Source: Acidobacteriota bacterium
GTDB lineage: Bacteria > Acidobacteriota > Terriglobia > Terriglobales > Acidobacteriaceae
Assembly (NCBI GenBank): GCA_025359885.1
Contig: JANYDG010000021.1
Coordinates: 1 to 64,000 of the forward strand
Length of the DNA: 64,000 nt
Direction: 5' to 3'
Shown one piece after another: positions 45,172 to 54,211 of the stretch (positions within the stretch are counted from its first letter, which is position 1; each line of letters starts with the position of its first letter). The notes under the pieces were generated by a model. That model searched no databases, was not told the origin of the DNA, and worked only from the letters and a program-made list of their open reading frames with translations. A program made the translations under genes and the position numbers.

Positions 45172-45174
45172 CGC

Positions 45175-46989
45175 TTACCCCGCTCTCAATGCCTGGACCG
45201 GGTCAAGGCGACAGATCCGTTCAAACAGCTTCTGCTTGTCGCTGGAGCTACCCTGAATCTTTTTGCTGTAGCGCATCAACTTGAGCAGGTCGCTGGCCAC
45301 AAGTTCCGGGTCTTCCCAGGCATCCAGCTTGTGCGTCTCCATCATCGCTGTAATGTCTTCCAGCAGCGGCTGGGCAATCGCATCTTTCCCCGCCGTCATC
45401 GCGAGTTCGACCATCTGCATCGTGCGCCTAAACCGGTTGCGCCCCGACCGTTGCCGGCCAATCTCAGCCCGCATCAGGCCAAACGCCTTCTCTTCCTGCC
45501 CCGCAGCCAGCGCACCCTTGGCCAGCACAAACGCGTCGGCAGACTGCGCCAGCCACGAGGGCGTCCCAGTCACAACCTCTGCCAGTTCCGGGGCCTCAAC
45601 CCCGTCTGCAGTTGCCAATGGCGCCGGCGCAGCACCTAATCCCTGTAACCATGCCCGTGTTTCGGCGTTGGCCATCGGTGTATCGTCTAGCAGGGTCGCA
45701 TCCAGCAACTCGGGCAAATCATTCAGCAGCGCCCGCAACTCCGATTGAATCGCCGTCGCGATAGGCAAATATCCGCTGCCCAGCGCAGTGCAAGCCGCCA
45801 CTGAAAGTCGCTGCAGATCGAGCCATGCCCGGCTGCTCGGCAACGTCAAGGCCTGTTCGCCAGCCTCAAGCAGCTCGGCCCACTTGCTGGCCAGCGCTAA
45901 TCGCTTGATCTGCTGCCTCAGTTCGGTCGAAGGCGCTTCGAGCAAGCTGCTGTCACCCAGGCCCCCGGCACGCAACTCGCCCCAGCGCAGCCCGCGCAGC
46001 ATCAGGTACGGCGCCGGGCTTAGAGGCTCACGCTTGCGCAGAAATGCCGCAGCCGCCGCAATGCTCGCAATCGCCTGCCGCCGGTCTGCCGGTTCGGCCA
46101 CCATCATCATGCCCGTCCCCACGCCGCTGACGGGCGCAGTCGCCTCCCCGCCCTCCTCGCTGGGTGGGGCTTCTTCACCAGCCTCCACAGCAGCTGTCTC
46201 ATCCACCGGGTCCGGTTCCTTCTCCCGCTTCTTTTCGAGAAACCCGTGGACCGTATGACGGACCTCGGTAATTCCTGTCTTCAGCTTGCCAAATGCGGGC
46301 GATTCATCGCCAAAATTCTCGTCGCAAAACTTCTCCAGCTCGATCAAAGCAGCCAGGCTTGCGTCCAGGTCCTTTTCGGCCTGCGCGTAAAACGACTTGG
46401 GCGTCTCTGCAAGAGCCTTGTCAAAGACCTCAGCCGCAATCTTGCCCTCTTCAATTGCCTTGGAACGCGTCTTGCGGTCCTTGTCCGTCTTCGGCTGGTC
46501 TTCGTACCCAACCACCCGCGAATCCTTGTACACAAACCACGAGTACCCGGCCGTGACCAGCGGCGTCGAGCGAAGAGGGAAGTCAAGCATCGATCCAACC
46601 CACGAGAGCGGCTTCGCACGCAACTCCACGTCGCCATCCTCCACCATCGGATACACCGTGTCCCAGTACTGGGTCAATAATTGAAGGCAAAGCGTCAATC
46701 CCTGCCGCAAGCCGCCAAACTTCTCAGTCTGCAGCAATCCTTCGGTCAGCCATGCGGCCAGTTGCAGGTCCTTTGAAACCGTCGCCAGCATCTCCTGCGC
46801 AAGCTTGACTACCAGCGGAAAATTGGCCGTCTTCCGCTCTGTCTGCCAGTCTCCTTGCGATAGGTCATCATCCTGACGCCGGGCTTCCTTGATCTTGTCG
46901 TAAACCAGCAGCTTGTTGTCATAGCGCAAGTCAATGCCGCTCGGATTTTCACCCGATATTGGTGCCAGAATGTCGTCGCGAAGAGGCAT
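45175..46989 (-). CDS. tssA: Type VI secretion assembly protein TssA
   Basis: Cap/initiator that primes tube and sheath growth. The N-terminal ImpA domain is clear (PISGENPSGIDLRYD, QGDWQTERKTANFPLVVKLAQEML, YWDTVYPMVEDGDVELR). A Pro/Glu/Ala-rich linker is at about residues 260-300. The C-terminal half carries DLQRLSVAACTALGSGY and EKAFGLMRAEIGRQRSGRNRFRR, close to the VasJ-type C-terminus. At 604 aa it is a long form. It follows tagJ with a 70-base gap. Confidence 0.92.
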   Translation of the reverse strand: MPLRDDILAPISGENPSGIDLRYDNKLLVYDKIKEARRQDDDLSQGDWQTERKTANFPLVVKLAQEMLATVSKDLQLAAWLTEGLLQTEKFGGLRQGLTLCLQLLTQYWDTVYPMVEDGDVELRAKPLSWVGSMLDFPLRSTPLVTAGYSWFVYKDSRVVGYEDQPKTDKDRKTRSKAIEEGKIAAEVFDKALAETPKSFYAQAEKDLDASLAALIELEKFCDENFGDESPAFGKLKTGITEVRHTVHGFLEKKREKEPDPVDETAAVEAGEEAPPSEEGGEATAPVSGVGTGMMMVAEPADRRQAIASIAAAAAFLRKREPLSPAPYLMLRGLRWGELRAGGLGDSSLLEAPSTELRQQIKRLALASKWAELLEAGEQALTLPSSRAWLDLQRLSVAACTALGSGYLPIATAIQSELRALLNDLPELLDATLLDDTPMANAETRAWLQGLGAAPAPLATADGVEAPELAEVVTGTPSWLAQSADAFVLAKGALAAGQEEKAFGLMRAEIGRQRSGRNRFRRTMQMVELAMTAGKDAIAQPLLEDITAMMETHKLDAWEDPELVASDLLKLMRYSKKIQGSSSDKQKLFERICRLDPVQALRAG

Positions 46990-47059
46990 TTTCAGAGAGA
47001 CCCTTGTCTATCAACCAGGTTCAGGTTGGTTCAGAAGTTTTGCTGATAAATCCGATTCA

Positions 47060-47776
47060 CTACTCTGAGGCAGTATGGTCGAACTCCAAAGAACGTACCT
47101 CGAGAAACGGCACTTCCTCGCCGTCCACAAGCAGAATCTTCTGGCCCGAGGGATACTCCGTGCCTTCGTCGTCTGCGGACCAATCCGTGACCCGACCCAA
47201 CCAGACTTGTGAGTCTGGATTCTTCCATGAAAATGGATAAATCGCGGGGATCAGTACCTCGCCGAGGTCCATTCCCTTGAAAGACGGCGCAGTCTGCACC
47301 AGCGCGGGAACCCAAAGCGTGTCCCTCAACCTCTGGGGAGGACGCATTTCGAGCGAGGCAACATGCTCAAACGGAAGCCATACATACGACCCAGCCGCGA
47401 AAATCTCAAGGCGTGCGCCTAAATCCGGGTCCGCATCACGCACCTGCTTGAAGGGCTTCCCGTTCAGCGTGCCTGTGGCCGATGCCGCCGCGCCAGTCGC
47501 CGGGAACATCTGCTTTTCAAACAACTCATGCCGCGTCTTCTCCGCATGCAAGGCAGCATAGTAGACGATCGCTCCGGTTTCCGAGTCCACGCCCCCGCCA
47601 GAGAGTACGGCGAGCTGTTTTTCAGCCCGCCCGTACTCGCCCGCAAAGCAGAGTAGCTCAAACAGGAAAGTGCGTTGTGCCTTATCCGATGGCCGTTCAC
47701 GCAAATGTGCCGTGAGCCACTGGATCGCTTCCCGCACCTTGCCTGCCGAAAATAGCTCCTTGGCAGTTATTGGCAC
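47060..47776 (-). CDS. tagJ: Type VI secretion accessory protein TagJ (ImpE family)
   Basis: TagJ-like protein that in some systems binds the TssB N-terminus and helps ClpV recruitment. The N-terminal TPR-like part (ELFSAGKVREAIQWLTAHLRERPSDKAQRTFLFELLCFAGEYGRAEKQL) is followed by the ImpE core, with WLPFEHVASLEMRPPQRLRDTLW and KILLVDGEEVPFLEVRSLEF at the end. The start is GTG 47776, preceded by GGGGACAAA. At 238 aa it is slightly short of the usual 270. It lies between hcp and tssA. Confidence 0.88.
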   Translation of the reverse strand: MPITAKELFSAGKVREAIQWLTAHLRERPSDKAQRTFLFELLCFAGEYGRAEKQLAVLSGGGVDSETGAIVYYAALHAEKTRHELFEKQMFPATGAAASATGTLNGKPFKQVRDADPDLGARLEIFAAGSYVWLPFEHVASLEMRPPQRLRDTLWVPALVQTAPSFKGMDLGEVLIPAIYPFSWKNPDSQVWLGRVTDWSADDEGTEYPSGQKILLVDGEEVPFLEVRSLEFDHTASE

Positions 47777-47798
47777 TTTGTCCCCGTTTGCTTGCCGG

Positions 47799-48278
47799 TT
47801 ACCAGGGTTTGAGCTTCAATACGTCAAAGCCCTTGTCAATGAATCCCTTCAGGCTGCCTTCTTCTTCAGGATTGTAGCTGACCTTGATCTTGCTGAAAGC
47901 AAAGCTGATCGACTCCATCGGGTTCTCGCTCGAACCGGAATGTTGAATCGAAGTAATCAGCACATCCTCCATGTGGATCTTGTAGTAATCCTCCTGGTTA
48001 TCGCCCATCGGCTTGTCATAGACGACGTCAACCTTCTTGATGTAGTTACCGGTAACGCAATCATCAAAAAGCAGTGGCGAAACCTTGTCCACTACCTTCA
48101 TGATGCTGACGTCGCCGATGTTGGCACGTCCTGAACGGGCTTCGCCGCCCGACGAGCCAGCACCAATAACTGCCGTCATGCTGGCGCCGAAGCTAAAGGA
48201 AAGGATGTCGATTGCGTCCTTCTTGCTGGTGCTGGGACCAGGACGGCCATCGATGATGAGATATGCATTGACTGCCAT
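47799..48278 (-). CDS. hcp: Type VI secretion tube protein Hcp (TssD)
   Basis: Ring-forming tube protein. The sequence follows the family from AYLIIDGRPGPSTSKKDAIDILSFSFGA through ANIGDVSIMKVVDKVSPLLFDDCVTGNYIKKVDVVYD to SIQHSGSSENPMESISFAFSKIKVSYNP. The length of about 159 aa is usual, with no fused effector extension. ATG 48278 is preceded by AGGAGA at good spacing; a TTG at 48284 is less likely. It lies 22 bases before tagJ and 95 bases after tssC, which could allow separate, higher expression, although no promoter was identified. Confidence 0.95.
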   Translation of the reverse strand: MAVNAYLIIDGRPGPSTSKKDAIDILSFSFGASMTAVIGAGSSGGEARSGRANIGDVSIMKVVDKVSPLLFDDCVTGNYIKKVDVVYDKPMGDNQEDYYKIHMEDVLITSIQHSGSSENPMESISFAFSKIKVSYNPEEEGSLKGFIDKGFDVLKLKPW

Positions 48279-48373
48279 GTTCAATCTCCTTCAGAAATTC
48301 CTTGGTGAATACCTTGCGATTGGGGGAACGCAGGGTCAATCGGCCCCGTGCCCAGACGTAAACAGGTGACGAG

Positions 48374-49861
48374 TTACTTCGCCGCCGCTGGAAGTTCCGC
48401 CACCAGCCGCAGAGAAACAGTGAGTTCATCCAACTGGAAGTGAGGCCGCAGGAAAGCTACCGCACGATAGCATCCCGGCTTGCCAGGTACTTCCGTGACG
48501 TCGATGCGCGCCTCGCGCAAAGGACGCTCCGCCTTGGTTGCCGGAGAAGCCGAATCATCCGGAGTTACATACTTCGTAATCCAGCGATTCAGGAAACGAT
48601 CCGCCTCTTCACGTGACATGAAGCTGCCAATCTTGTCCCGCATCATCGCCTTCAAATAGTGCGCAAACCGCGAAACCGCCATGATGTACGGCAGTTGCGT
48701 GGAAAGCCGCGCATTCGCATTCGCCGAATCCGTGTCATATACCTTCGGCTTCTGGCAACTCTGCACGCTGAAGAATGCTGCGTAGTCTGTGCCCTTGCAA
48801 TGCACCAGCGGCACAAATCCCAGGTCGGCAAGCTCTTTCTCGCGCCGATCCGTAATCGGTACTTCGGTTGGGCACTTGAGCGCAACGTCGCCTTCATCAG
48901 TGGCAAAGGTGTGCGCTGGCAAGCCTTCCACCAACCCTCCGCCTTCCACACCTCGCATTGCTACGCACATGCCATACAGCGAGAACGACTGTGTCATCTT
49001 CGAGCCCAGCGAGTAGGCCGCATTCATCCAAAGATACTTGGAATGATCCGTACCATCGACGTGCTCTTCATACACAAACTCGTCAATTGGCTTGGTCTCT
49101 GCGCCGTAGGGCAATCGGCCCAGGGTGCGCGGTAAGGTAAGTGCCACGTACCGGGAATCCTCTGACTGCCGGAAAGACTTCCACTTCGCGTATTCCGTGC
49201 TGTCAAAGATTTTCGCCAGATCACGCGGCGCATCCAGTTGCGTATAGCCTTCCAGATTGAACAGGTCAGCCCCGGCAGCGCTCACAAACGGTGCGTGAGC
49301 CTGCGCCGCAACATGCGAAATGCCTTCCAGCAACGCCATGTCTTCCGGATGCTTGCCAAACTCGTAGTCCCCAATCAACGCGCCAAACGGAGCGCCGCCA
49401 AAAACGCCATACTCCTCTTCGTATATCTTCTTGAAGAGCGCGCTCTGGTCAAATTCAGGAGCCTTCTCGATGTCGCGCAGCAGTTCTTTCTTGTTCACGT
49501 TCAGCACGCGAATCTTCAGCCCGACACCGGTCTCACTGTTGTCCATCAGATACTTCAGTCCGCGCCACGAGCCTTCCAGCTTCTGGAACTGCGGATGGTG
49601 CAGTATCTCGTTCAATTGCAGCGAAAGCAGGTGATCAATCTGCGCGATTCGCGCATTGATCATCATTTCCGCATCCTTGGCAATCGTCATTGAGCCGTCA
49701 AGTACCTGGGCGACAAACTCCTTTACCAGGTTTTTGCCGCGCTCCTTCGAGGCCGACTCAACGCCAAACCGCCCCTGTTCGACGATCTGGTCAAGCAGGC
49801 TGGTTTCCTGGGTTTCAACGGACGCTGCAGCGCCCTGCGGAGATACAACTGCATCAGCCAT
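48374..49861 (-). CDS. tssC: Type VI secretion sheath large subunit TssC (VipB)
   Basis: Large contractile-sheath subunit, 495 aa. Landmarks are LDQIVEQGRFG near the start, LEGSWRGLKYL, IYEEEYGVFGGAPFGALIGDYEF, SAAGADLFNLEGYTQLDAPRDLAKIF, FRQSEDSRYVALTLPRTLGRLPYG and the C-terminal PGCYRAVAFLRPHFQLDELTVSLRLVAELP. ATG 49861 follows GGAGG at ideal spacing and overlaps the end of tssB by 8 bases. The frame extending to 49876 is less likely. Confidence 0.96.
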   Translation of the reverse strand: MADAVVSPQGAAASVETQETSLLDQIVEQGRFGVESASKERGKNLVKEFVAQVLDGSMTIAKDAEMMINARIAQIDHLLSLQLNEILHHPQFQKLEGSWRGLKYLMDNSETGVGLKIRVLNVNKKELLRDIEKAPEFDQSALFKKIYEEEYGVFGGAPFGALIGDYEFGKHPEDMALLEGISHVAAQAHAPFVSAAGADLFNLEGYTQLDAPRDLAKIFDSTEYAKWKSFRQSEDSRYVALTLPRTLGRLPYGAETKPIDEFVYEEHVDGTDHSKYLWMNAAYSLGSKMTQSFSLYGMCVAMRGVEGGGLVEGLPAHTFATDEGDVALKCPTEVPITDRREKELADLGFVPLVHCKGTDYAAFFSVQSCQKPKVYDTDSANANARLSTQLPYIMAVSRFAHYLKAMMRDKIGSFMSREEADRFLNRWITKYVTPDDSASPATKAERPLREARIDVTEVPGKPGCYRAVAFLRPHFQLDELTVSLRLVAELPAAAK

Positions 49862-50378
49862 TGGAACCTCCATCACCGGCGCCGATTTCGCCCTTCAGCT
49901 TGTCCAGCTTTTCCGTGTTACCAACAGCTTCCAGCAGCAACTCTTCCAGCTTGTCGTTGCCCTGCAGTGAGCCACGCAGGTCAGAGAGGCGCGTGCGCAG
50001 ATCCAGCAGTTCCTTCAGCGGCTTGACTTGCCTGGCCACGTTCGCTGGCTCAAAATCGTCCATCTTGCGGAACTTCAAATCGATCTTCAGATTTGCCGCG
50101 TCCGGATCATCGCTCAGCTTGTTCTCAACCGCAAACGCCAGGTGGGGCTTCATCCCCTCCAGCACTGTGTCAAAGTTGTCAGGATTCACCTCGACAAACT
50201 TCCGCTCTTTCAACTTGGGCAAGGGCTGTTCAGGGTTGCCGGTAAAGTCTCCCAGCACCCCAACCACAAAAGGAAGCTCTTTGATCTCGATCGCACCACC
50301 GACTTCAACGTCATAGGTGATCTGCACCCGGGGTGGACGCACCCGGTCAAGTTTATGCTGCGCACTTTGTCTCGCCAT
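49854..50378 (-). CDS. tssB: Type VI secretion sheath small subunit TssB (VipA)
   Basis: Small sheath subunit that forms the TssB-TssC cogwheel. Conserved blocks are RPPRVQITYDVEVGGAIE, ELPFVVGVLGDFTG, RKFVEVNPDNFDTVLEGMKPHLAF, and FRKMDDFEPANVARQVKPLKELLDLRTRL. At 174 aa it is standard. ATG 50378 follows AGGAAGG; the 13 residues encoded further upstream are not conserved. It is the first gene of the 17-kb T6SS operon, so its promoter should lie in the 363-base gap shared with the divergent methyltransferase gene. Confidence 0.95.
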   Translation of the reverse strand: MARQSAQHKLDRVRPPRVQITYDVEVGGAIEIKELPFVVGVLGDFTGNPEQPLPKLKERKFVEVNPDNFDTVLEGMKPHLAFAVENKLSDDPDAANLKIDLKFRKMDDFEPANVARQVKPLKELLDLRTRLSDLRGSLQGNDKLEELLLEAVGNTEKLDKLKGEIGAGDGGSNG

Positions 50379-50741
50379 ACTACCTTCCTCAAACTGATTG
50401 TGACGGTTGGTCGTCAAACGTTTCGTTGAATACTTCAGGAATTTTGCGGGGACAGCTTGTTACAGACGTGGAGTGCAACACGGACCAGGCATCAAATGAG
50501 GCAAATGCAACTGCAAAGCACAAATGCACGAAAAACGGACCCTTCACGCCAGAGGAGGCGAAGATTTCACGCGCTACTGTTGATACCACACGCCCCGAGG
50601 CAGGTCAAGGCAAAATCTTGCCAATACTCCAGGACCACAGAATCTCACTTTAGGATGCCAGTTATCCCGCGCCGTCCCAGTTATCCTCGGCAAATATCCA
50701 GGGTGTGCGCAGTCCCCCGAGGGTGCTAATGTAAGGGCCTT
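50379..50741. promoter_or_regulatory. Divergent promoter region between tssB and the methyltransferase gene
   Basis: 363 bases without a supportable gene separate two divergent transcription units. The T6SS operon promoter must be here or further in. No confident -35/-10 pair, sigma-54 element or operator repeat was recognised by eye. Confidence 0.45.
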
Positions 50742-52211
50742 ATGCTGACGCCACTTTCCCAAGCTGATTCCCAGAGGCTCATCGCCCTCTTCAAAGAGGT
50801 GGGCTACACCGAAACCAACCTCCGCAGCTACCTGGGCTCTGCTGAGTTGCCCTCCAGCCAATTGCGCAACCAGGCACGGCTTCTGGATCACACCCGGGAA
50901 GCAACCCCGCTCAACGCCCTCCTGCGCTGGTTCTGGCTCCATATCCCCCAGGCAGAGGCAGCCAGCGCCCCCCTCTTTGAAAATTGGTTGCTCCCCTTGT
51001 TGGTGCAGTGCGGGCTGCTGCGCCGCGACGGTGATAACCTCGCTCCCCTCGCCATGCTGCTCCCCTATGACAGCTTTCTCGTTGCCTCCGACCATCCCGT
51101 GGCAATTGAGCGGCAGGAGTCCGAGATGGTGCTGTGGCCCAACCCCACCAGCAAATTCCTCTCCCGCTTCGCCGTCCGTCGGCCCTCTCGCGCCACCCTT
51201 GACCTGGGTACAGGCAGCGGCATCCTTTCTCTCGGTGCTGCGCGTCATAGTGAACTGGTCGTGGCCACCGATCTAAACCCCCGCGCCGTCGCCTTCACCA
51301 AGTTCAACGCCAGCCTCAACGGGGTCAACTGCATCGAGGCCCTGGTCGGCGATTGCTTTGCCCCCGTCGCCGGTCGCCGCTTCGATCTCATCCTTTCCAA
51401 CCCGCCCTTCTTCATCACCCCTGAAACCGGGTACATGTTCTGCGAAAACTCCATGGAGCTCGACCAGCTCTGCCGCCGCCTTGTCAAGGAAGCCCCCGCC
51501 CATCTCGAAGAAGGCGGTTACATGCAGATGCTCTGCGAGTGGGCCCAGATCGAGGGGCAACCCTGGGAAGATCGGATCGCTGAATGGCTTGAAGGCACCG
51601 GCTGCGATGCCTGGGTGATGAAAGGGCTTACCCAGAACCCGACCGAGTACGCCCAGCACCGCATCCGCGAAACTGCCCAGGATTCAAGCCATGACGCCGA
51701 GTTATACCAGGGCTACATGTCCTACTACCGCAAGCGCGGTGTGCAGGCTATCCACGACGGCCTCATCGTCATGCGCCGCCGCAGTGCCCCCAACTGGGTC
51801 CGCATTGAAGAGGTGCCCAAAACCCCCACCGGTGATCTCGGCGAACTCGTCCTCTCAACCTTTGCCGCAATGGACCTGGTTCGCGCCATGGAGAACGATG
51901 AAGAACTCCTCCACGCCCGGCCCAGGCTCTCGCCCCATGTGCGGCTCGAACAAATCTGCGATCAGGTTGACGGCCACTGGCATGCCCAATCTCTCACCCT
52001 GCGCCTGACCAGCGGTTTTCCTTTTCACATGAACATCCAGCCGCTCGTTGCAGATTTCCTCGCCACCTGTGACGGCAGTCTTACCGCTGAAGACGCCATT
52101 CACGGCTTTGCCGCGCTCGCCCAGGCGCCCATCGAAACCGTGCGCCGCGAATGCCTCGCCATGCTGCGTAAACTCATCGAACGCGGCTTTATTCTCGCAA
52201 ATCCAGCCTGA
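50742..52211 (+). CDS. Class I SAM-dependent methyltransferase with N-terminal winged-helix-like extension
   Basis: 489-aa methyltransferase. Residues 1-140 form a helical extension (LIALFKEVGYTETNLRSYLG, LLRWFWLHIPQAEAASAPLFENWLLPLLVQCGLL). The catalytic domain (about 145-290) has motif I DLGTGSGIL, an acidic residue in VATDLNPRAV, and motif IV NPPFF, the signature of N-methylation of Gln, adenine or guanine by HemK/RlmG-type enzymes. A further C-terminal domain (about 350-485) has HTH-like character (LTAEDAIHGFAALAQAPIETVRRECLAML). The target is likely an RNA or protein. It stands inside the T6SS region but no family link to secretion is known. Confidence 0.8.
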   Translation: MLTPLSQADSQRLIALFKEVGYTETNLRSYLGSAELPSSQLRNQARLLDHTREATPLNALLRWFWLHIPQAEAASAPLFENWLLPLLVQCGLLRRDGDNLAPLAMLLPYDSFLVASDHPVAIERQESEMVLWPNPTSKFLSRFAVRRPSRATLDLGTGSGILSLGAARHSELVVATDLNPRAVAFTKFNASLNGVNCIEALVGDCFAPVAGRRFDLILSNPPFFITPETGYMFCENSMELDQLCRRLVKEAPAHLEEGGYMQMLCEWAQIEGQPWEDRIAEWLEGTGCDAWVMKGLTQNPTEYAQHRIRETAQDSSHDAELYQGYMSYYRKRGVQAIHDGLIVMRRRSAPNWVRIEEVPKTPTGDLGELVLSTFAAMDLVRAMENDEELLHARPRLSPHVRLEQICDQVDGHWHAQSLTLRLTSGFPFHMNIQPLVADFLATCDGSLTAEDAIHGFAALAQAPIETVRRECLAMLRKLIERGFILANPA

Positions 52212-52360
52212 AACATCTCACCACCTGCACGATCAGCGGCAGCCCCTCACTCACCAAATCTGACCGCAGAATTCCAGCGATGTGACAAACTGAATTGGAT
52301 GATTGAACCACGTTTCGAGGAGTCAACCACAACTCCAGTTCCTCGCCAGAGGGCCACCCT

Positions 52361-52642
52361 ATGCCCAAATTGACCGGAAACCTGCGCGTCAAAACAATTC
52401 CCGGCAACGCCGGTGCACGGCCCTGTTATGAAGTGGTCTTCGTTCCTTACGCCGGGCGACTCGCTACCAGACCAGCCATCGCCAACAACCACGACGAGCT
52501 GGTCTCCCTCCTGATGGATCTCAAATTCAGTGAAGACGACGCCATGCGGTGGGCAGGCAAGGTACGCTCTGAGGGCCTGGTGCTCATCGCCAGCGTCGAG
52601 CGCACAGATTCGCTTCTACGCGAGCGCGGGCTGCTGGCCTGA
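52361..52642 (+). CDS. Small conserved-looking hypothetical protein
   Basis: 93-aa soluble protein that I do not recognise. It shows a beta-strand-rich start (NLRVKTIPGNAGARPCYEVVFVPYAGRLATRPA) and a helical, acidic end (DELVSLLMDLKFSEDDAMRWAGKVRSEG), and no signal peptide or membrane segment. It starts 150 bases after the methyltransferase gene on the same strand; AGGGCCACCCT before the ATG offers only a poor ribosome site. Codon use resembles its neighbours. It converges with the repeat-protein gene over 18 bases. Confidence 0.6.
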   Translation: MPKLTGNLRVKTIPGNAGARPCYEVVFVPYAGRLATRPAIANNHDELVSLLMDLKFSEDDAMRWAGKVRSEGLVLIASVERTDSLLRERGLLA

Positions 52643-52660
52643 CAGCGGCCTCAAAGCTGG

Positions 52661-54211
52661 TTACTTCCCCTTCAGCGCAAAAATAACTACCAGTAAAATC
52701 ACGACCAGCAGAAATGTGTTCACGATCAGCAGAATCGGAACCATCTCCTCCAGCTTTGATTTAGGCGCTGGCGGCGGCGACAGCACCGGCGGCGCAGGTG
52801 CAATGGGCAACTTGGGCGCAGTAAATACCGGGGCAGCCGGAACCGCATGAGGCACCGGAGCCGCAACTGCCACCTGGGGCACGGCAGGCACCGCCACCGC
52901 TGGTAAAGTCATAGCCGGGCCTGCCGGCGCCGTAGCCGGAACAGCCGCAGCCTGACCAGCCGCAGCCGCCGGACCACCCACCTTCGTCTTCCCCGTCTGC
53001 CCGGTAATAATCCGCGTAAATTCCCCAGGCTCTTCAGAAAATGCGGCAGGCGCAACCGGGCGCGGTGCCTCCGCTACTGGCGGTGGCGCAGCCGGCGTGC
53101 TCAACTTTTGCGTGTCTGAGAGCCGTTGGATCAGCCGCGTCACGCTGCCTTCCTCCGGGCCCGCCTGCATCGGTGGCAAAGCCTGTGCAGACGACGACTG
53201 CGTCGGTTGAGGAGAATAAAACGCAGGCGATTCCGTCCGGGCAGGCCTGCCTGGTTCCGGCGAGTAAGACGCTCCCCCGGAGAGCGAATTCAGAATCCCC
53301 GTCGCGCTCGTCGAATTTGTCGAATTTGTCGAATTTGTTGAATTTGTCGGGTCCGATCTGTCCGACGCCCCCGAGAAACCCGCCGGTCCGGCAGATTCGC
53401 GCACCGGCGGCTCCTGCGGCCACTTGAAGTCATCCTTGAACGTCGCCGCTGCTGCAACCGGCGTCTGTGGCGGATAGCTCTGCGCTGGCGGTGTCGGCGG
53501 CGTATAAGTCTGCACCACCGGTTTCGCTGCCGCTGCCCCGCCACCGGCCAAGGGAGCGTTGAAAAACTGCGTAAAGCTGCCTTCCTTCGCAGCCGAATCG
53601 GAAACTCCCGGTGTCGAAAAGCCCTTCAACTTCGGCGCGGCTGAGGTTGCCGCCGCAGCAGGCACGGCTGCTTCAGGCATGCCCTGTGGTTTCGCGCTTT
53701 GAACTGGAGTTGCTGGCCACTCATGTGCAACTTCAGAAGCGAAATTCGCAGGCTTTGCGGCAGCTGGACCAAGACCCACACCAGCGCCTGCACTCCCACC
53801 TGGAGCCAAAAAGATGCTGGTAAACTCCCCGGGCGTTGCTCCGCTTTCCGATCTCGGACTACCGCCAATTCCCGAGGTCGCCGGTGCTGATGGCCCGCTC
53901 GAATACGGGGCAGGGGGCATCGGCGCCGCAACCGGTTTCATCTCCGGCGACATAAACAGGCTCGTAAACTCCCCCGGCGTCCCCGCCGAAGCCGGCGCTG
54001 CGCTTACCGCAGGCTTCGGCGCTTCAGCCCGAGATGCTTCGCGCTGGCCAGCCGGAGCGCCCAGCAAGTCCGCCAATGGGTCAGGCTTGGCAGCCGCTTC
54101 GCTCCCAAATGCCCGCAAAAACATTCCCGTTGCGCTCAGGGAATCCGCCTGCTCATCGTGCTCATCCTGGCCCATGGGAGCCGCCCCAGGGTTGCCGTCG
54201 TTACTCTTCAT
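52661..54211 (-). CDS. Tail-anchored Pro/Ala-rich protein with repeated PGEFT motifs, T6SS-linked, function unknown
   Basis: 516-aa low-complexity protein. A short motif recurs along a disordered Pro/Ala/Ser chain: TPGEFTSLFMSP, TPGEFTSIFLAPG, KEGSFTQFFNAP and EPGEFTRIITGQ, with a related GSVTRLIQRL. The N-terminus has a similar amphipathic piece (SATGMFLRAFG, DPLADLLGAP). The only membrane segment is the last 27 residues (MVPILLIVNTFLLVVILLVVIF then ALKGK), so it is tail-anchored with nearly all of the chain in the cytoplasm. It is divergent from tssL-tssM. The motifs look like short linear docking sites. No known T6SS component matches, so a role in the membrane complex is inference. Confidence 0.75.
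   Translation of the reverse strand: MKSNDGNPGAAPMGQDEHDEQADSLSATGMFLRAFGSEAAAKPDPLADLLGAPAGQREASRAEAPKPAVSAAPASAGTPGEFTSLFMSPEMKPVAAPMPPAPYSSGPSAPATSGIGGSPRSESGATPGEFTSIFLAPGGSAGAGVGLGPAAAKPANFASEVAHEWPATPVQSAKPQGMPEAAVPAAAATSAAPKLKGFSTPGVSDSAAKEGSFTQFFNAPLAGGGAAAAKPVVQTYTPPTPPAQSYPPQTPVAAAATFKDDFKWPQEPPVRESAGPAGFSGASDRSDPTNSTNSTNSTNSTSATGILNSLSGGASYSPEPGRPARTESPAFYSPQPTQSSSAQALPPMQAGPEEGSVTRLIQRLSDTQKLSTPAAPPPVAEAPRPVAPAAFSEEPGEFTRIITGQTGKTKVGGPAAAAGQAAAVPATAPAGPAMTLPAVAVPAVPQVAVAAPVPHAVPAAPVFTAPKLPIAPAPPVLSPPPAPKSKLEEMVPILLIVNTFLLVVILLVVIFALKGK
53311..53346. repeat. 9-bp tandem repeat (4 units) inside the PGEFT-repeat gene
   Basis: Three perfect copies of TCGAATTTG and one TTGAATTTG run head to tail and encode Asn-Ser-Thr four times on the minus strand. 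Changes in copy number would keep the reading frame. Confidence 0.85.

Noticed and set aside
33423-50378. Contractile phage tail or prophage
   Set aside because: Hcp, VgrG and sheath genes resemble phage parts, but TssK, TssL, TssM, ClpV and TagJ define a T6SS, and there are no capsid, terminase or integrase genes.
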